Shown here: positions 21,160-31,010 of the stretch, in pieces
How the letters are laid out: each line of letters starts with the position of its first letter
Numbering within the stretch: position 1 is the first letter of the stretch
Assembly: GCA_024426085.1 (NCBI GenBank)
Contig: CP087973.1
Location: 124,001-188,000, forward strand
Direction: 5' to 3'
Length of the DNA stretch: 64,000 nt
From: Rhizobium sp. RCAM05350
GTDB lineage: Bacteria > Pseudomonadota > Alphaproteobacteria > Rhizobiales > Rhizobiaceae
The notes under the pieces: model-generated
Seen by the model: the letters and a program-made list of their open reading frames with translations, nothing else
The model's database searches: none
What the model was told of the DNA's origin: nothing
Made by a program: the position numbers and the translations under genes

Positions 21160-21558
21160 ATGCAATCAGAATGGCCTCCCATCCCACCGACGACAACGGG
21201 ACTCAGAGGGCGATGCCCGCTGCAGGGCCAGGGGCACATTTTCAACGGTTTCCTGAAAATGCGGCCCGAGTGTGAAGTCTGCGGTCTCGACTATGGTTTT
21301 GCCGATCCCGCGGATGGCCCCGCGTTTTTCGTCATCTGCTTTGCTTGTGTGCCAAGTGTCCTGCTCGGCGTCTGGCTCGAGGTCCAGTACGGCGCGCCGC
21401 TGTGGGTCCATCTGCTGGTCACCGGTCCTTTCATGCTGGCTACCTGTATCCCGCCCTTGCGGCCTCTCAAGGGATGGCTGATTGCCAGCCAATATTTCTA
21501 CAAGGCGGAGGAGGGGAAGCTTGCCCGCACCTCTCCTGCGCCGAAGGACGGTGCTTAA
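21160..21558 (+). CDS. DUF983-family membrane protein
   Basis: A 132-residue protein of the DUF983 family: an N-terminal zinc-ribbon-like part followed by two transmembrane helices (about residues 54-75 and 82-98). The family's CPxCG motif reads RCPLQGQGH here, so one of the four expected cysteines is missing; the second pair, CEVCGLDYGF, is intact. The start at 21160 has TAGGAG eight bases upstream. It stands alone between the MocR gene and a hydrolase. Function unknown. Confidence 0.85.
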   Translation: MQSEWPPIPPTTTGLRGRCPLQGQGHIFNGFLKMRPECEVCGLDYGFADPADGPAFFVICFACVPSVLLGVWLEVQYGAPLWVHLLVTGPFMLATCIPPLRPLKGWLIASQYFYKAEEGKLARTSPAPKDGA

Positions 21559-21615
21559 CTTCCATTTTCGCCGCCCACGGGTCGTATCGCTATTGCTAGA
21601 AAACAGGAGAAAACA

Positions 21616-22311
21616 ATGAGTAAGAAACCTACTATCATTCTGGTGCACGGATTCTGGGGTGGGGCCGCGCATTGGGGAAAGGTCTTACTCGAACTGGCGC
21701 GCAGGGGCTATCAGTCCATTCACGCCGTCGACCTGCCATTGACGTCGCTAGCCGACGATGCTGAACGTACGCGCAAAATGGTGGCCCAACAGAAAGGGCC
21801 CGTCTTGCTCGTAGGTCATTCCTACGGCGGTGCGGTCATCACGGAAGCGGGAGATCAACCGAATGTGATGGGACTTGTCTATATCGCCGCGTTTGCCCCC
21901 GATGCAGGCGAAAGTCCAGGTGGTATCACTCATAAGCACCCGCCCGCCGCAATGGCCAATATTGAGCCGGACAGCGACAACTACCTATGGCTCAAGGCCG
22001 ACAAATTCCACGAAAGTTTCTGCCAGGATATTTCCCCCGAAGAGGCCCTTGTTTTGGCTGCTACTCAAAAGGCGCCGCTTGCCGGAACCTTTGGAGACAC
22101 CGTCACGGTCCCAGCCTGGAAGAAGAAGCCGTCCTGGTATCAGATATCCAGTGAAGACAGAATGATTTCTCCTGAAAACCAGGTGGCAATGTCCGCTCGT
22201 CTCAATGCTCGGAAAATCATGACCCTAGAGGCAAGTCATGCTTTGCCCCAATCAAAGCCTTTTGAAGTCGCGGCCTTTATCGATGATGCGGCTGCCGAAG
22301 TGGCTAAGTAA
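21616..22311 (+). CDS. alpha/beta-hydrolase (esterase-like)
   Basis: A 231-residue intact alpha/beta hydrolase. The oxyanion region is LVHGFWGGAAHW, the nucleophile elbow GHSYGGAVI with Ser near residue 75, and the catalytic His lies in EASHALPQSKP. The size and motifs match a common family of small stand-alone hydrolases annotated as esterases or salicylate-esterase-like proteins. No signal peptide, so cytoplasmic. A clear ribosome binding site (ACAGGAG) precedes it. It could hydrolyse an ester or amide tied to neighbouring nitrilases, but nothing proves this. Confidence 0.9.
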   Translation: MSKKPTIILVHGFWGGAAHWGKVLLELARRGYQSIHAVDLPLTSLADDAERTRKMVAQQKGPVLLVGHSYGGAVITEAGDQPNVMGLVYIAAFAPDAGESPGGITHKHPPAAMANIEPDSDNYLWLKADKFHESFCQDISPEEALVLAATQKAPLAGTFGDTVTVPAWKKKPSWYQISSEDRMISPENQVAMSARLNARKIMTLEASHALPQSKPFEVAAFIDDAAAEVAK

Positions 22312-22641
22312 GAGCAAAAGCGCGCTTGCGGCGGGGGCGCGAGGTATAGCCGCGCACCCCGCCTTCACGACGTCGCAGGTTGAGAGCCGTTAGTAACCAG
22401 CGGCGAGAAGCGGACAGGCGTAAACTCAATGCCGTGAAATCTGGCAGGCACTGCCGGCCTTATCTGCCGGCCCGTGGTGCTCGGACGATTGATCGGCGAG
22501 GATCTGGTCAGTGCAATCAGTGACCGCAAGATGGCACCAACGCTGGCTACGTAAATGTCCGAGTGCCGTCTGCCAGGCTGCGACACATGAAGTCGGCGCG
22601 GCGGACATCCATCTCCTGCGAAACGACTGGTGAGATGATGC
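22312..22641. other. no recognisable gene
   Basis: A 330-base stretch between convergent genes. Open frames here are short, lack ribosome binding sites and resemble no family I know. A G-C-rich imperfect inverted region near 22319-22370 may terminate the hydrolase transcript. Confidence 0.4.
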
Positions 22642-23553
22642 CTAGTTTGAGGTTCGCATCCGTGAGGGTGGGATTCCGTACGCTGCCTTGAATGAATGGT
22701 TGAAGTGGCTCAGGTCGTTGAACCCCCAGCTCATGGCGATGTCACTGACGGCTCTGTTCGCATTCGTGACAGTAGAGAGATCATCCTTCACACCTTGCAG
22801 TCGGATTTGCAGTATCAACTGCCCCGGGGAAGTGCCATTTTCTGCACAAAGACGGCGCAACGAACGCGAAGACATCCCGGCGGTCGTCGCAAGTTCCAAC
22901 GGGTCAAAGGATGAATCCCTGACCTTTTCGACTATGCAAGCCCGAAGCCGCTCAAACACGGCCCGACGAGGGGAAACGTCGGTGATCAACGACAGTACGC
23001 TTCCGGCAACGAGGTCGCTCGCAGCGCGCTCCATCAGCGCAAGCTGAGCGTCACAGATGTCGGGGCCGCGCAGCAGCGAGGCTGCGCAGGAAATCTAGCG
23101 CTACGGCGCCGCAACCGTGCCTCGCTTCAAATGTCCGCGCCGTCAGATTGCCGAGACCCGGAAGCCTAGATAGCAATTTGTCGCGATTAATGCGCAGCAC
23201 CAACTGCTTAAAGGGGCCTTCAAAGGCGAGGGAATAGGGCCGCGCACTCTCGTAGAATACGAACTGTCCTGGAATCGTCCGAGACTCCCGTTCATCTTGC
23301 TGCGACCAATCCTTGGCCTGCCAACTGGAACGCTACAAGCACCACCTCTTGAGGGTCGGTGCGGACGTGATGCCTCGTTCGCTCCGTCAACTGGCTCGTG
23401 GAGTCCACGAGGCTCAGACTATGGGTTCCGGGAATGAACTCAACTACTCTCCCATAAAAATTGTGCGCCTCGCTTTTGCTTTCAAGGCGGACATAGGTCG
23501 ACCAAAGCTGTTCTCTCCACGCCGATAGCGCATTCCGGATCCTGACTCATCAT
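22642..23553 (-). CDS. AraC-family regulator; two or more frameshifts
   Basis: About 300 residues in several frames. The C-terminal DNA-binding domain (130 residues, contiguous) has ELATTAGMSSRSLRRLCAEN and VSDIAMSWGFNDLSHFNHSF. The N-terminal sensing domain is readable upstream as RVVEFIPGTHSLSLVDSTSQ, then IPGQFVFYESARPYSLAFEG, then LPGLGNLTARTFEARHGCGA. Frame changes lie near 23050, 23310 and 23535. The start near 23553 is approximate. It diverges from the nitrilase gene at 23732 and is the obvious candidate regulator for it. Confidence 0.78.
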
Positions 23554-23731
23554 TGCAAAACTCACGGCGCCTTTACGCTGCTGTCGCAGACATCCTCAGT
23601 TCAAGCAAGAAACGTGCCGCCTTACTCGACGTGGCCGCGTGAGACAAGGATTGCGGCCCCCAAGACCAAGCCCTCTGCAGTCCATTATGCAATGCTCTTG
23701 TCATCAAGGGGAGCAAAAAAGAGGAACCCAC

Positions 23732-24706
23732 ATGGTCAAAACAACTTACAAAGTTGCTGCAGTGCAAGCAGCACCGGAATTCCTGGATATTGGCAAGGGT
23801 GTCGATAAGGCCATCGCCCTCATTGAGGAAGCAGCCCGAGAGGGCGCCTCGCTTATTGCGTTCCCGGAAGTCTGGCTTCCTGGCTACCCCTGGTGGATCT
23901 GGTTGGATTCGCCCGCTTGGGGAATGCAGTTTGTTGGAAGATATTTTGCCAACGCCATGGAAGTGGGTGATGTGCACTACGAGCGGCTGCGAGAGGCGGC
24001 CGCAGTCAACGCCATCCACTTGGTCATGGGGTTCACCGAGCGGGCAGGAGGAAGCCTATACATCGCTCAGACAATCTTCAGCGACAAGGGTGAAATTATC
24101 GCCAACCGTCGCAAGCTCAAACCCACCCATGCCGAGCGGACAGTCTTTGGCGAAGGCGATGGATCGCATCTCGCCGTCCACACAACAGAGCTCAGGCGCA
24201 TGGGTGCGCTTTGCTGCGCGGAGCACATCCAGCCGCTCTCAAAATATGCAATGTTCTCACAAAATGAGCAGATCCATATCGCAAGCTGGCCAAGCTTCTC
24301 TGTATATCGTGGCGCAGCCTTTCAATTGAGTTCCGAAGCAAATCTCGCCGCCAGTCAGGTGTATGCCCTCGAGGGGCAGTGCTATGTGCTTGCGCCTTGC
24401 GCGCTCGTCTCCAAGTCGATGATCGAGATGCTGGTGGATACGCCTTCGAAGCAGAATCTGCTTCTCGAAGGTGGCGGCTTCACAATGATCTTCGGCCCTG
24501 ACGCCGCGCCCTTAGCCGGGGCAATTCCCGAAGACGAGGAGGGCATCATGTATGCCGAGGTAGACCTCGGCTTCATCGGAGTAGCGAAGGCTGCTTACGA
24601 CCCGGTTGGCCACTACTCTCGCCCGGACGTTGTCCGCCTCTTGTTCAACCGGAGCGAACATCAGCGCGTCCATTCCTTCGAGACGGACTACACCGAAATC
24701 GAATGA
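23732..24706 (+). CDS. nitrilase (Rhodococcus-type aliphatic/aromatic nitrilase family)
   Basis: A 324-residue intact nitrilase. Catalytic Glu46 lies in AFPEVWLPGYPWW, Lys128 in NRRKLKPTHAER and Cys162 in LCCAEHIQPLSKYAM. The usual Trp after the catalytic Cys is Ala (CAEH instead of CWEH). The C-terminal DPVGHYSRPDV segment is typical of spiral-forming nitrilases. The start at 23732 follows GAGGAACCC closely and gives the family N-terminus KVAAVQAAPEF. It is preceded by a divergent AraC gene and followed by a decayed paralogue. Substrate unknown. Confidence 0.93.
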   Translation: MVKTTYKVAAVQAAPEFLDIGKGVDKAIALIEEAAREGASLIAFPEVWLPGYPWWIWLDSPAWGMQFVGRYFANAMEVGDVHYERLREAAAVNAIHLVMGFTERAGGSLYIAQTIFSDKGEIIANRRKLKPTHAERTVFGEGDGSHLAVHTTELRRMGALCCAEHIQPLSKYAMFSQNEQIHIASWPSFSVYRGAAFQLSSEANLAASQVYALEGQCYVLAPCALVSKSMIEMLVDTPSKQNLLLEGGGFTMIFGPDAAPLAGAIPEDEEGIMYAEVDLGFIGVAKAAYDPVGHYSRPDVVRLLFNRSEHQRVHSFETDYTEIE

Positions 24707-24719
24707 CGCGACGGTTCCA

Positions 24720-24748
24720 GATTGGCGGGCGTAAAAAAACCGCCAATC
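24720..24748 (+). terminator. hairpin after nitrilase gene
   Basis: A perfect 9-bp stem, GATTGGCGG (24720-24728) with CCGCCAATC (24740-24748), encloses an A-rich loop just downstream of the nitrilase stop. No T-tract follows on the plus strand, so termination strength is uncertain. Confidence 0.5.
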
Positions 24749-24780
24749 CGGGTCCGCTTTCCAAGACCGTGAGCGCGCAA

Positions 24781-25860
24781 ATGGATATTTCAGGACGACA
24801 AATGCTGGGCGCCGCCGCCGCCGCCCTCTACCTCACAGGTTCGACATAGGATGTGGTTGCAGCGAATGCTGCAAAATCTACGTCTGGCCAGACCGAAACG
24901 GGAAATCGCGTGACGGAAGAGTTCAAGGTCGCCGCTGTGCAGGCCGAAGCAGCCTACCTTGATCTCAAGGGCGGGATCAAAGGACGATCCACTTAATAGG
25001 AGAAGCTGCAAGTGCGGGAGCCAAGCTAGTGGCTTTCCCAGAATTGTGGCTGGCCGGCTATCCATTCGGACACGAATAGGAGCAATGGAAGGACTCATAT
25101 CTGAAACGATACGTCGCCAATTCTCTGCAGATCGGCAGTGCGGAATGGCAGGCGCTTCTGGGCGCCGCCGCACGCGAGAAGATCTTTGTATCTCTCGGAT
25201 ACAGCGAGCTGGAAGGCGATCACCTTTATATGGGACAAGCGTTGATCGGAGCAGATGGCAGACCGGTGCAAATCCGTCGCAAGCTTCGCCCATCTGGTGG
25301 TGAAAGAACTGCGTGGAGCGACGGCGATGCCTCCGGCCTGAAGGTCTACGAGACAGACATCGGTCGCGTTGGCTCGCTTAGTTGCTGGGAGCACATGCAT
25401 CCACAAATGACATATGTTCTACAGGCGCGGATGAAACATATCCACATCGGCGCCTGGCCCATACTGCCGGAGGTTGGCGGGTTCAGTTGGGCTGGCCCTG
25501 CAGTCAATTTTGCAGCGGCGCGATACTACGCAACACTCACGGGCGCCGCTACAATCGTTCCCTGCGGCATTGTTGGCGACGAAGCTATTCGAGATTTCAG
25601 GAAATCCACGCGAGCAAATAGGTGCCAAAGGGAGGCGGCCACGGCAGAATATATGGGGGCAATGGTGCTGAAATCGGAAACATCATTCCGCATGAAAGGG
25701 GGCTCGTAGTCGCTACAGTCGATCCTAGAGCATTCTCGCCAAGACGGATGATCCCAACGGTTAGTTTTCTTTTGGAGTTCTGCAATTCATCGTCGAAAAA
25801 CTATCCCCGCCCGCGTTCCCCGATAAGGAACATGGCAACAAGAATCTGGTGCCGATAGGC
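24781..25860 (+). pseudogene. decayed second nitrilase with N-terminal export-like leader
   Basis: The reading begins MDISGRQMLGAAAAALYLTG, a hydrophobic leader resembling a signal peptide, then hits TAG at 24847. The nitrilase core follows in frame ([20 protein letters not shown]), shifts frame near 24980, and meets a second TAG at 25077 where a Trp codon is expected (GHE-stop-EQWKDSYL). The region beyond contains the lysine motif IRRKLRPSGGERT and an intact CWEHMHP catalytic-cysteine motif, then shifts again near 25625, ending around IYGGNGAEIGNII. Two in-frame substitution-type stops plus shifts mark true decay, unlike most broken genes in this window. It is distinct from the intact nitrilase next to it. 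Confidence 0.8.
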
Positions 25861-26189
25861 TCCTTCTGAAGACAATGGCTATGCTCATCCAGAAGCGTTT
25901 GCGCAGGTTGTGCTGCCAAGCGTCGTTCCGCATCCGCAGCCGGCAGTATGTACACGACAAGTGATTAATGGCTGTTCTATGGTCTCGATCGACCTTTGGA
26001 TTCGGTTCAATCAGGCACTGTGACCCAATCTGAAAGGAGGTGAGACATGCGCACTTTTGACGAGGCATCGTATCCCACAGGCGATCGGCCGGATGCCGAC
26101 AGAGTGGACCGGTGGAGGAGAGGCGGGTAGGCACCCATGCTCAAATTCGACATGCCATTCCCTGGCGCTTAATCTCGGAAGCACCCTGC
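25861..26189. other. no recognisable gene
   Basis: A 329-base stretch with one well-formed ribosome binding site (AAAGGAGGTGAGAC before ATG at 26047) that leads only into a 27-codon open frame of no known family. It looks like debris between the nitrilase relic and the arginase-family relic. Confidence 0.35.
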
Positions 26190-26395
26190 GGCGAAACCTC
26201 AATGCTTGTGGTTTTCGGCTCTCAGCAGAGGATTTGGCTGCTGCAACTAAAAGAGGGACCTGAATATCCCGGCCGCGGGGATCGACAGAAGGATCGAACG
26301 AGGCAAAGTCGACTGCGAGAATCTCAAAGCGCGCCGCGATGAGTTCCAGCGCGCACCACCTGCTTGTCAGTGAGACCGCTTTTGGCAGAGTGTGA
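26190..26395 (-). pseudogene. C-terminal relic of an arginase/agmatinase-family gene
   Basis: On the minus strand, bases 26395 to 26190 read ELIAARFEILAVDFASFDPS, then VDPRGRDIQVPLLVAAAKSS and AESRK. This matches the C-terminus of the intact paralogue at 36567-37521 (ERFEILAVSFASFDP and VLVPLIVAAATSSADSRK). Only about 60 codons remain and all metal-site motifs are gone. It is a leftover of a duplication, inversion-free copy or deletion near the left edge of the transporter block. Confidence 0.75.
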
Positions 26396-26932
26396 CTGTG
26401 AGGAAGGAGGACAAATCGGTCATGACGCTTCCTTTATAAGAGGCAGGAATGGCATCGTTTCATCTAGAAACACGATACCAGCGTTCCTACGACTTCCACG
26501 ACTTGTTGCGACTCGACCATCGAAAGTTTTGGGGAGGACCTTAGTTTGTGTTCGGTCGCTAGACCCTGTGAGGTAAGGGAGAGCAGCGTCACCTGATTGC
26601 TACTTTTCCCGGTTAACGAGTACCGACGGCGTGATTTCCCGGCTTCGCTTCTGAACGGAGATATGGCTGTGATCGGCACGATTGCTGATTATCTAACTTT
26701 CGACCGCCCGACCATGTCAGCATTTATGTTGATGGACGCAAAGGAGTTCAAAAGGTCTATTCGCGTTGTGCTGCTATCGAAAGCGGTCTCTGCGTGCGCC
26801 GGCCAGTAGGCAACTGCGACGATGCCGAGCAGACCAGGGGCACAGCCTGCCAGCATTCCGTTTCTGATCGTTCAAGAGACATCTGCCGATTTCGACAGGT
26901 AATCTTGAAGCACTTATAAAGGTCGCCAGACG
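26396..26932. other. no recognisable gene; upstream region of peptide-type transporter operon
   Basis: A 537-base spacer. A 70-codon open frame near 26597-26809 looks partly protein-like but matches no family I know and has no good start signal. The transporter promoter probably lies here, because the first permease follows at 26933 without a strong ribosome binding site. Confidence 0.35.
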
Positions 26933-27930
26933 ATGTCAGTTCTCGAACAACCCCAATCCCGCCGCATCGCCATAAGGCGAGGAAAATTTGCAATCAAACG
27001 ATTGTGTGTCGGTCTTTTGATGCTGATGATCGTGTCGGGGTTGATTTTTTGCGCAACACAAGCGTTGCCCGGCGACATCACGACCATGATTCTGGGAAAG
27101 GATGCCACACCTGAGCAGATAGCGGCGGTCCGGAGTCAACTGCATCTGGATCAACCTCTCATCATGCAATACGGTGCGTGGCTTGGAAACACCCTCTCCG
27201 GTGATTTCGGGCGGTCGATTGCGGCTCGCATGCCCGTGGCGGAGCTGATTGGTCCACGGATAGTGAATTCATTCACACTCGTCATCATCAGTATGGCATT
27301 CGCTGTGCCTGTGTCGGTGGCATGTGGCCTTGCGACGGCTTTCTTTAAGGACGGTTTGTTCGACCGCGGGTTGCTTGGCTTCTCGCTGGGTGTGAATGCA
27401 CTTCCGGAATTTGTCCTAGGGCTGCTACTGGTCGTCTTGTTCAGCACGAACGTTCTGCATCTTCTGCCTGCCGTTTCGATCCTTTCTCCGAATAAGTCGA
27501 TCCTGGCGCAGGCCCCTGCACTCGTGTTGCCGGTCCTCACGCTCTTTCTCCTGCAAACAACCTATCTTTACCGCCTAGTGCGCGCTCGGTCATTGACGTT
27601 CTCTCGTCGGACTATATCCAGTTTGCGGAATTGAAAGGGCTTACGACACGGCGCATTCTGTTTCGTCATTCGCTACCGAACGCGGCAGTTCCAGCCATCC
27701 AGGCTGCGGCGACCGTTTTTGCATTCTCGGTCGGCGGAGTGGTTGTTATTGAGTACGTTTTTGGTTTTCCCGGCATAGGGACAGCGCTGACGGACGCGGT
27801 TGGCAACCGTGACATCGCAGTCGTTCAGTTCATCGTCCTACTGATCGCCACGACTTTCTTCCTCGCAAACATGGTCGCCGATATCTTTGCGGAATTGCTC
27901 ACGCCTCCTGGGCGAGGGGCAGGCCAATGA
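26933..27930 (+). CDS. dipeptide/oligopeptide-type ABC permease (DppB/OppB family); one frameshift
   Basis: About 332 residues, six membrane helices. Family features are the N-terminal helix LLMLMIVSGLIFCATQALPG, the conserved GDFGRSIAARMPV, and the EAA-like region DYIQFAELKGLTTRRILFRH with HSLPNAAVPAI. The frame changes near 27590. It is the first gene of a coupled operon: the next permease starts in its stop codon (ATGA). Given the neighbouring arginase-like and amidase genes, the substrate may be a guanidino or amide compound, not a peptide. Confidence 0.88.
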
Positions 27931-28800
27931 CTTCGGTAGTGGAAATGCAACCAGCCAAGACTACTGATTCCAGTGGAACTCTGCTGCGCGCTGCGCTCGT
28001 GGAGAACACGTTTCGGCCTTGGATTGATGAGTGGCATCGTTGCCGTCGCGCTCCTTGGTCCCGTGTTTGCGCCCTATGGTCCCTCAGAGATGTTGTCTGT
28101 TCCGTTCGAGCCGCCTCAAGCTGACTTTCTGTTCGGGACTGACGCACTTGGTCGAGATGTTTTCTCACGATTCCTGGCTGGGGGCAGGAGCCTCGTATGG
28201 ATGTCACTTGCTGCAACCGCTTTCGGCATCACGCTTGGCACTTTTCTTGGACTTTTGGGAGCTTACTTCAAGGGTATTGTTGACGAAGTCATTATGCGTG
28301 TCGTGGACATTAACATGGCATTTCCGAGCGTTGTATTCGCTTTGCTTGCCGTTACCATGCTGGGACCGGGTAAGTTGCTGCTGGTCTTGCTCGTGGGTTT
28401 CTCCCAGGCGCCGAGTATCGCACGTGTAGTAAGAGGTGCTGCCCTATCAATAGTCGAGAGGGAGTACATTCAGTATGCACAGGCTATTGGCCTTCCCAGC
28501 CATCGCATCCTACTGAAGGAAGTTCTGCCCAACGTCACAACGCCGCTACTCGTTGAAGTCGGGCTCCGATTAATGTGGTCCATTTCGACGCTTGCCGGTC
28601 TTAGTTTCCTTGGATACGGCATCCAGCCGCCAGCTGCCGATTGGGGCCTTATGATTAACGAAAACAGAAACGCCCTCTCGATCCAACCTTGGGCCGTCAT
28701 CGTGCCTATTGTGGCGATCGCCATGTTTACAATCGGCGGCAATTTGTTCGTGGAAGGTATCGCCCGGGCTATGGGCAGAACAGACGAGGTTTCCTCATGA
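27927..28800 (+). CDS. dipeptide/oligopeptide-type ABC permease (DppC/OppC family); one frameshift
   Basis: About 290 residues. After a short N-terminal segment the frame shifts near 28018, then the family sequence continues with GLMSGIVAVALLGPVFAPYG, the hallmark FLFGTDALGRDVFSRFLAGG and the cytoplasmic loop EREYIQYAQAIGLPSHRILL. It ends in ATGA overlap with the ATPase gene. It pairs with the DppB-type permease directly upstream. Confidence 0.88.
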
Positions 28801-30572
28801 GTGTTGTAGTCGAGCGTCTTCGTGTCAACCTGGTGAAGTCGGGCCTCCCGCTTATTAGCGACATTACGTTCTCTATCGGAGCCGGGAAAGTCCTCGGATT
28901 GGTCGGAGAATCTGGATCGGGGGAAAACCACCGTCGCACTCGCAATGCTGGGTTATGCGCGGAAGGGCACACGTATCGCAACGGGCGGTAGCATTTCGAT
29001 TGATGGTACCGAAATTCTGTCACAGTCTTCTGCTGCCACGCGGGCAATGCGTAGTCGGCTTGTTTCTTACGTGCCGCAGGACCCAGCTGCATCCCTGAAC
29101 CCAGCGATGACAATTGGCGAGCAGTTGCTCGAAGGTGTTATAACGGGTCCAAACCGCCTCGCGCGTGCAGATGCAGCTGAACGCATTGCAGGGTATCCTA
29201 ACGGAAGTAAGCCTTCCCTCGTCGCCGCAATTTCTGGCCTCATATCCGTCACAGCTCTCCGGTGGACAACAGCAGCGCATCTGTATCGCCATGGCGGTTG
29301 CGGGCAGGCCCCGTTTGATTGTTCTTGATGAGCCGACGACCGGGCTGGATGTGTCCACTCAGATGGACGTCCTCACGATGGTAAGCCAGCTTTGCGTTTC
29401 GCACAATATTGCTGCAATTTACGTGTCGCATGACCTTGCCGTTGTTTCGCATGTCGCGCATCAAGTCATGGTTCTTTACGCGGGGTCGAATTGTCGAGGG
29501 ATGCGACGGTGTGCGGTTTTTCGAAGCTCCGAGACATCCATATTCCAGGGCACTCCTGAAGTCGCTGCCTTCCATCGAAGAAAAGCGCAAATTGTCACCA
29601 ATCGCCGGCCATGCGCCTCCCGTAAATGCGCGTAACAGCGGATGTGTCTACAAAGAGCGTTGTGACTTTTCTCAACCTGCCTGCGGGGTAGAACCGCTCC
29701 TAACTGAACAAAAACAGGATACCGGTCACCTCGCTCGATGTCATTTTCCGCAGACGGCAAGCATGCAAACTCAACCAATCTTGCTGGCGCCAAAAGAGCG
29801 CCTGGCCGCTCGTGACGAGCCGCTTCTCACTATTCAGGGCTTGTCGGCTTTTTACGGCAACTTGCAGGTTTTGAAGGATATCAACCTCGAGGTCCAGGGC
29901 GGACAATGCCTTGCAATAGTAGGTGAATCCGGAAGTGGAAAATCGACATTGTCGCGATGTCTTGTTGGACTCCACCACAATTGGGGCGGCCAAATCCGGC
30001 TCTCTGGTACGTCTGTGGCCCCTTCGAGCTCTCGCAGGGACAGTGATCAGCGTCGGCGTATCCAATACGTGTTCCAGAACCCGTATGGTTCGCTCAACCC
30101 GCGCCAAACCGTTGGTGCGAGCATAGCGGTAGCGGTGGAGCATTTCAGCGGCGGCCGGCGGGAACAGGTGAATGCGCGGGTTCGGGCGGCGCTTGAGCGT
30201 GTCAGCCTGCCATCCCACTATGCCAATCGCTATCCCAACGAATTGTCCGGTGGTGAGAAGCAACGCGTCGTCGCTATCGCCCGTGGACTTGTCTGCAGCC
30301 CCGACATTCTTGTTTGCGATGAAGTTACGTCAGCGCTCGATGTATCGGTTCAGGCAGCGATCGTTGAACTTTTGCGGTCGTTGATGGACGATGGTCTGGG
30401 TATCGTATTTGTGACACATAACCTTGCCGTTGTGCGGAGCCTTTCGGACAGGGTAGCGGTGCTGGATGCCGGTCTCATAGTGGAAGCAGGGGAAACGGGG
30501 ACTGTTATGGACTGTCCAACCGCAGCCTATACGAAGCACCTGATGGCTCACACCCTGGAAATGAAGCCGTAG
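28797..30572 (+). CDS. fused double ABC ATPase (DppD-DppF type); at least three frameshifts
   Basis: About 591 residues carrying two complete ATPase halves. In the first half, Walker A is [29 protein letters not shown] holds the Q-loop, the signature is LSGGQQQR and Walker [14 protein letters not shown]. Its C-terminal oligopeptide-type cysteine segment is [14 protein letters not shown]. In the second half, Walker A is GESGSGKST, then [22 protein letters not shown] and [13 protein letters not shown]. Frame changes lie at about 28923, 29190 and 29485, all in the first half. No stop separates the halves, so this is a natural DppD-DppF fusion, a known arrangement. It powers the two permeases upstream. 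Confidence 0.85.
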
Positions 30573-31010
30573 CAAGCTTCTGCAGTGGTCCACAACTCGC
30601 TCTGACGGTGCCTAACTGGGGCGCTAATTCGACCCCAAGGACGCTTCTCTGTTGGCTCGTATAAACCACTGCGCTACGCGTATTTGGTCAGGAAAGCCAG
30701 AAAATGCGCCGCAGCTTGAGCCCGCGCGTCTAAGAAGGCTGTAGTCCGGACTTTAGCGCTCTTGCGGATGTTGTAGAGCCTTGGTTATTCGTATCTAGTC
30801 CACGCGAAAGGGAGCAGCATAGTATTTAAGCACATTGCTTTCTTCCCACTTGTAGAGAATGATGAAATTCTCTGCAGTTTTAAAAGATTTCCACTTTGTA
30901 ATCCTTGCAGGGTATTTACAGCTTGATTTTCGAGGCTTTTCTCCGAGAAAACGAGCGTGGCATGAGACTTGCGTTTGGATCGTGGAGTGGTTGCGAGTTG
31001 CGAGAAAGCT
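30573..31010. other. no recognisable gene; upstream of LuxR gene
   Basis: A 438-base spacer between the ATPase and the LuxR-type regulator. A minus-strand open frame of 128 codons has unusual composition and no family resemblance, so I treat it as chance. Base composition becomes AT-rich towards 30900-30960, consistent with a promoter for the regulator. Confidence 0.35.

Noticed and set aside
26597..26809. Open frame of 70 codons with protein-like stretch containing VIGTIADYLTFDRP
   Set aside because: No ribosome binding site, no recognised family and flanked by debris; could be a relic but nothing identifies it.
28797..30572. Two separate ATPase genes dppD and dppF
   Set aside because: No stop or new start lies between the halves (around 29760-29830), so one fused protein explains the sequence better.
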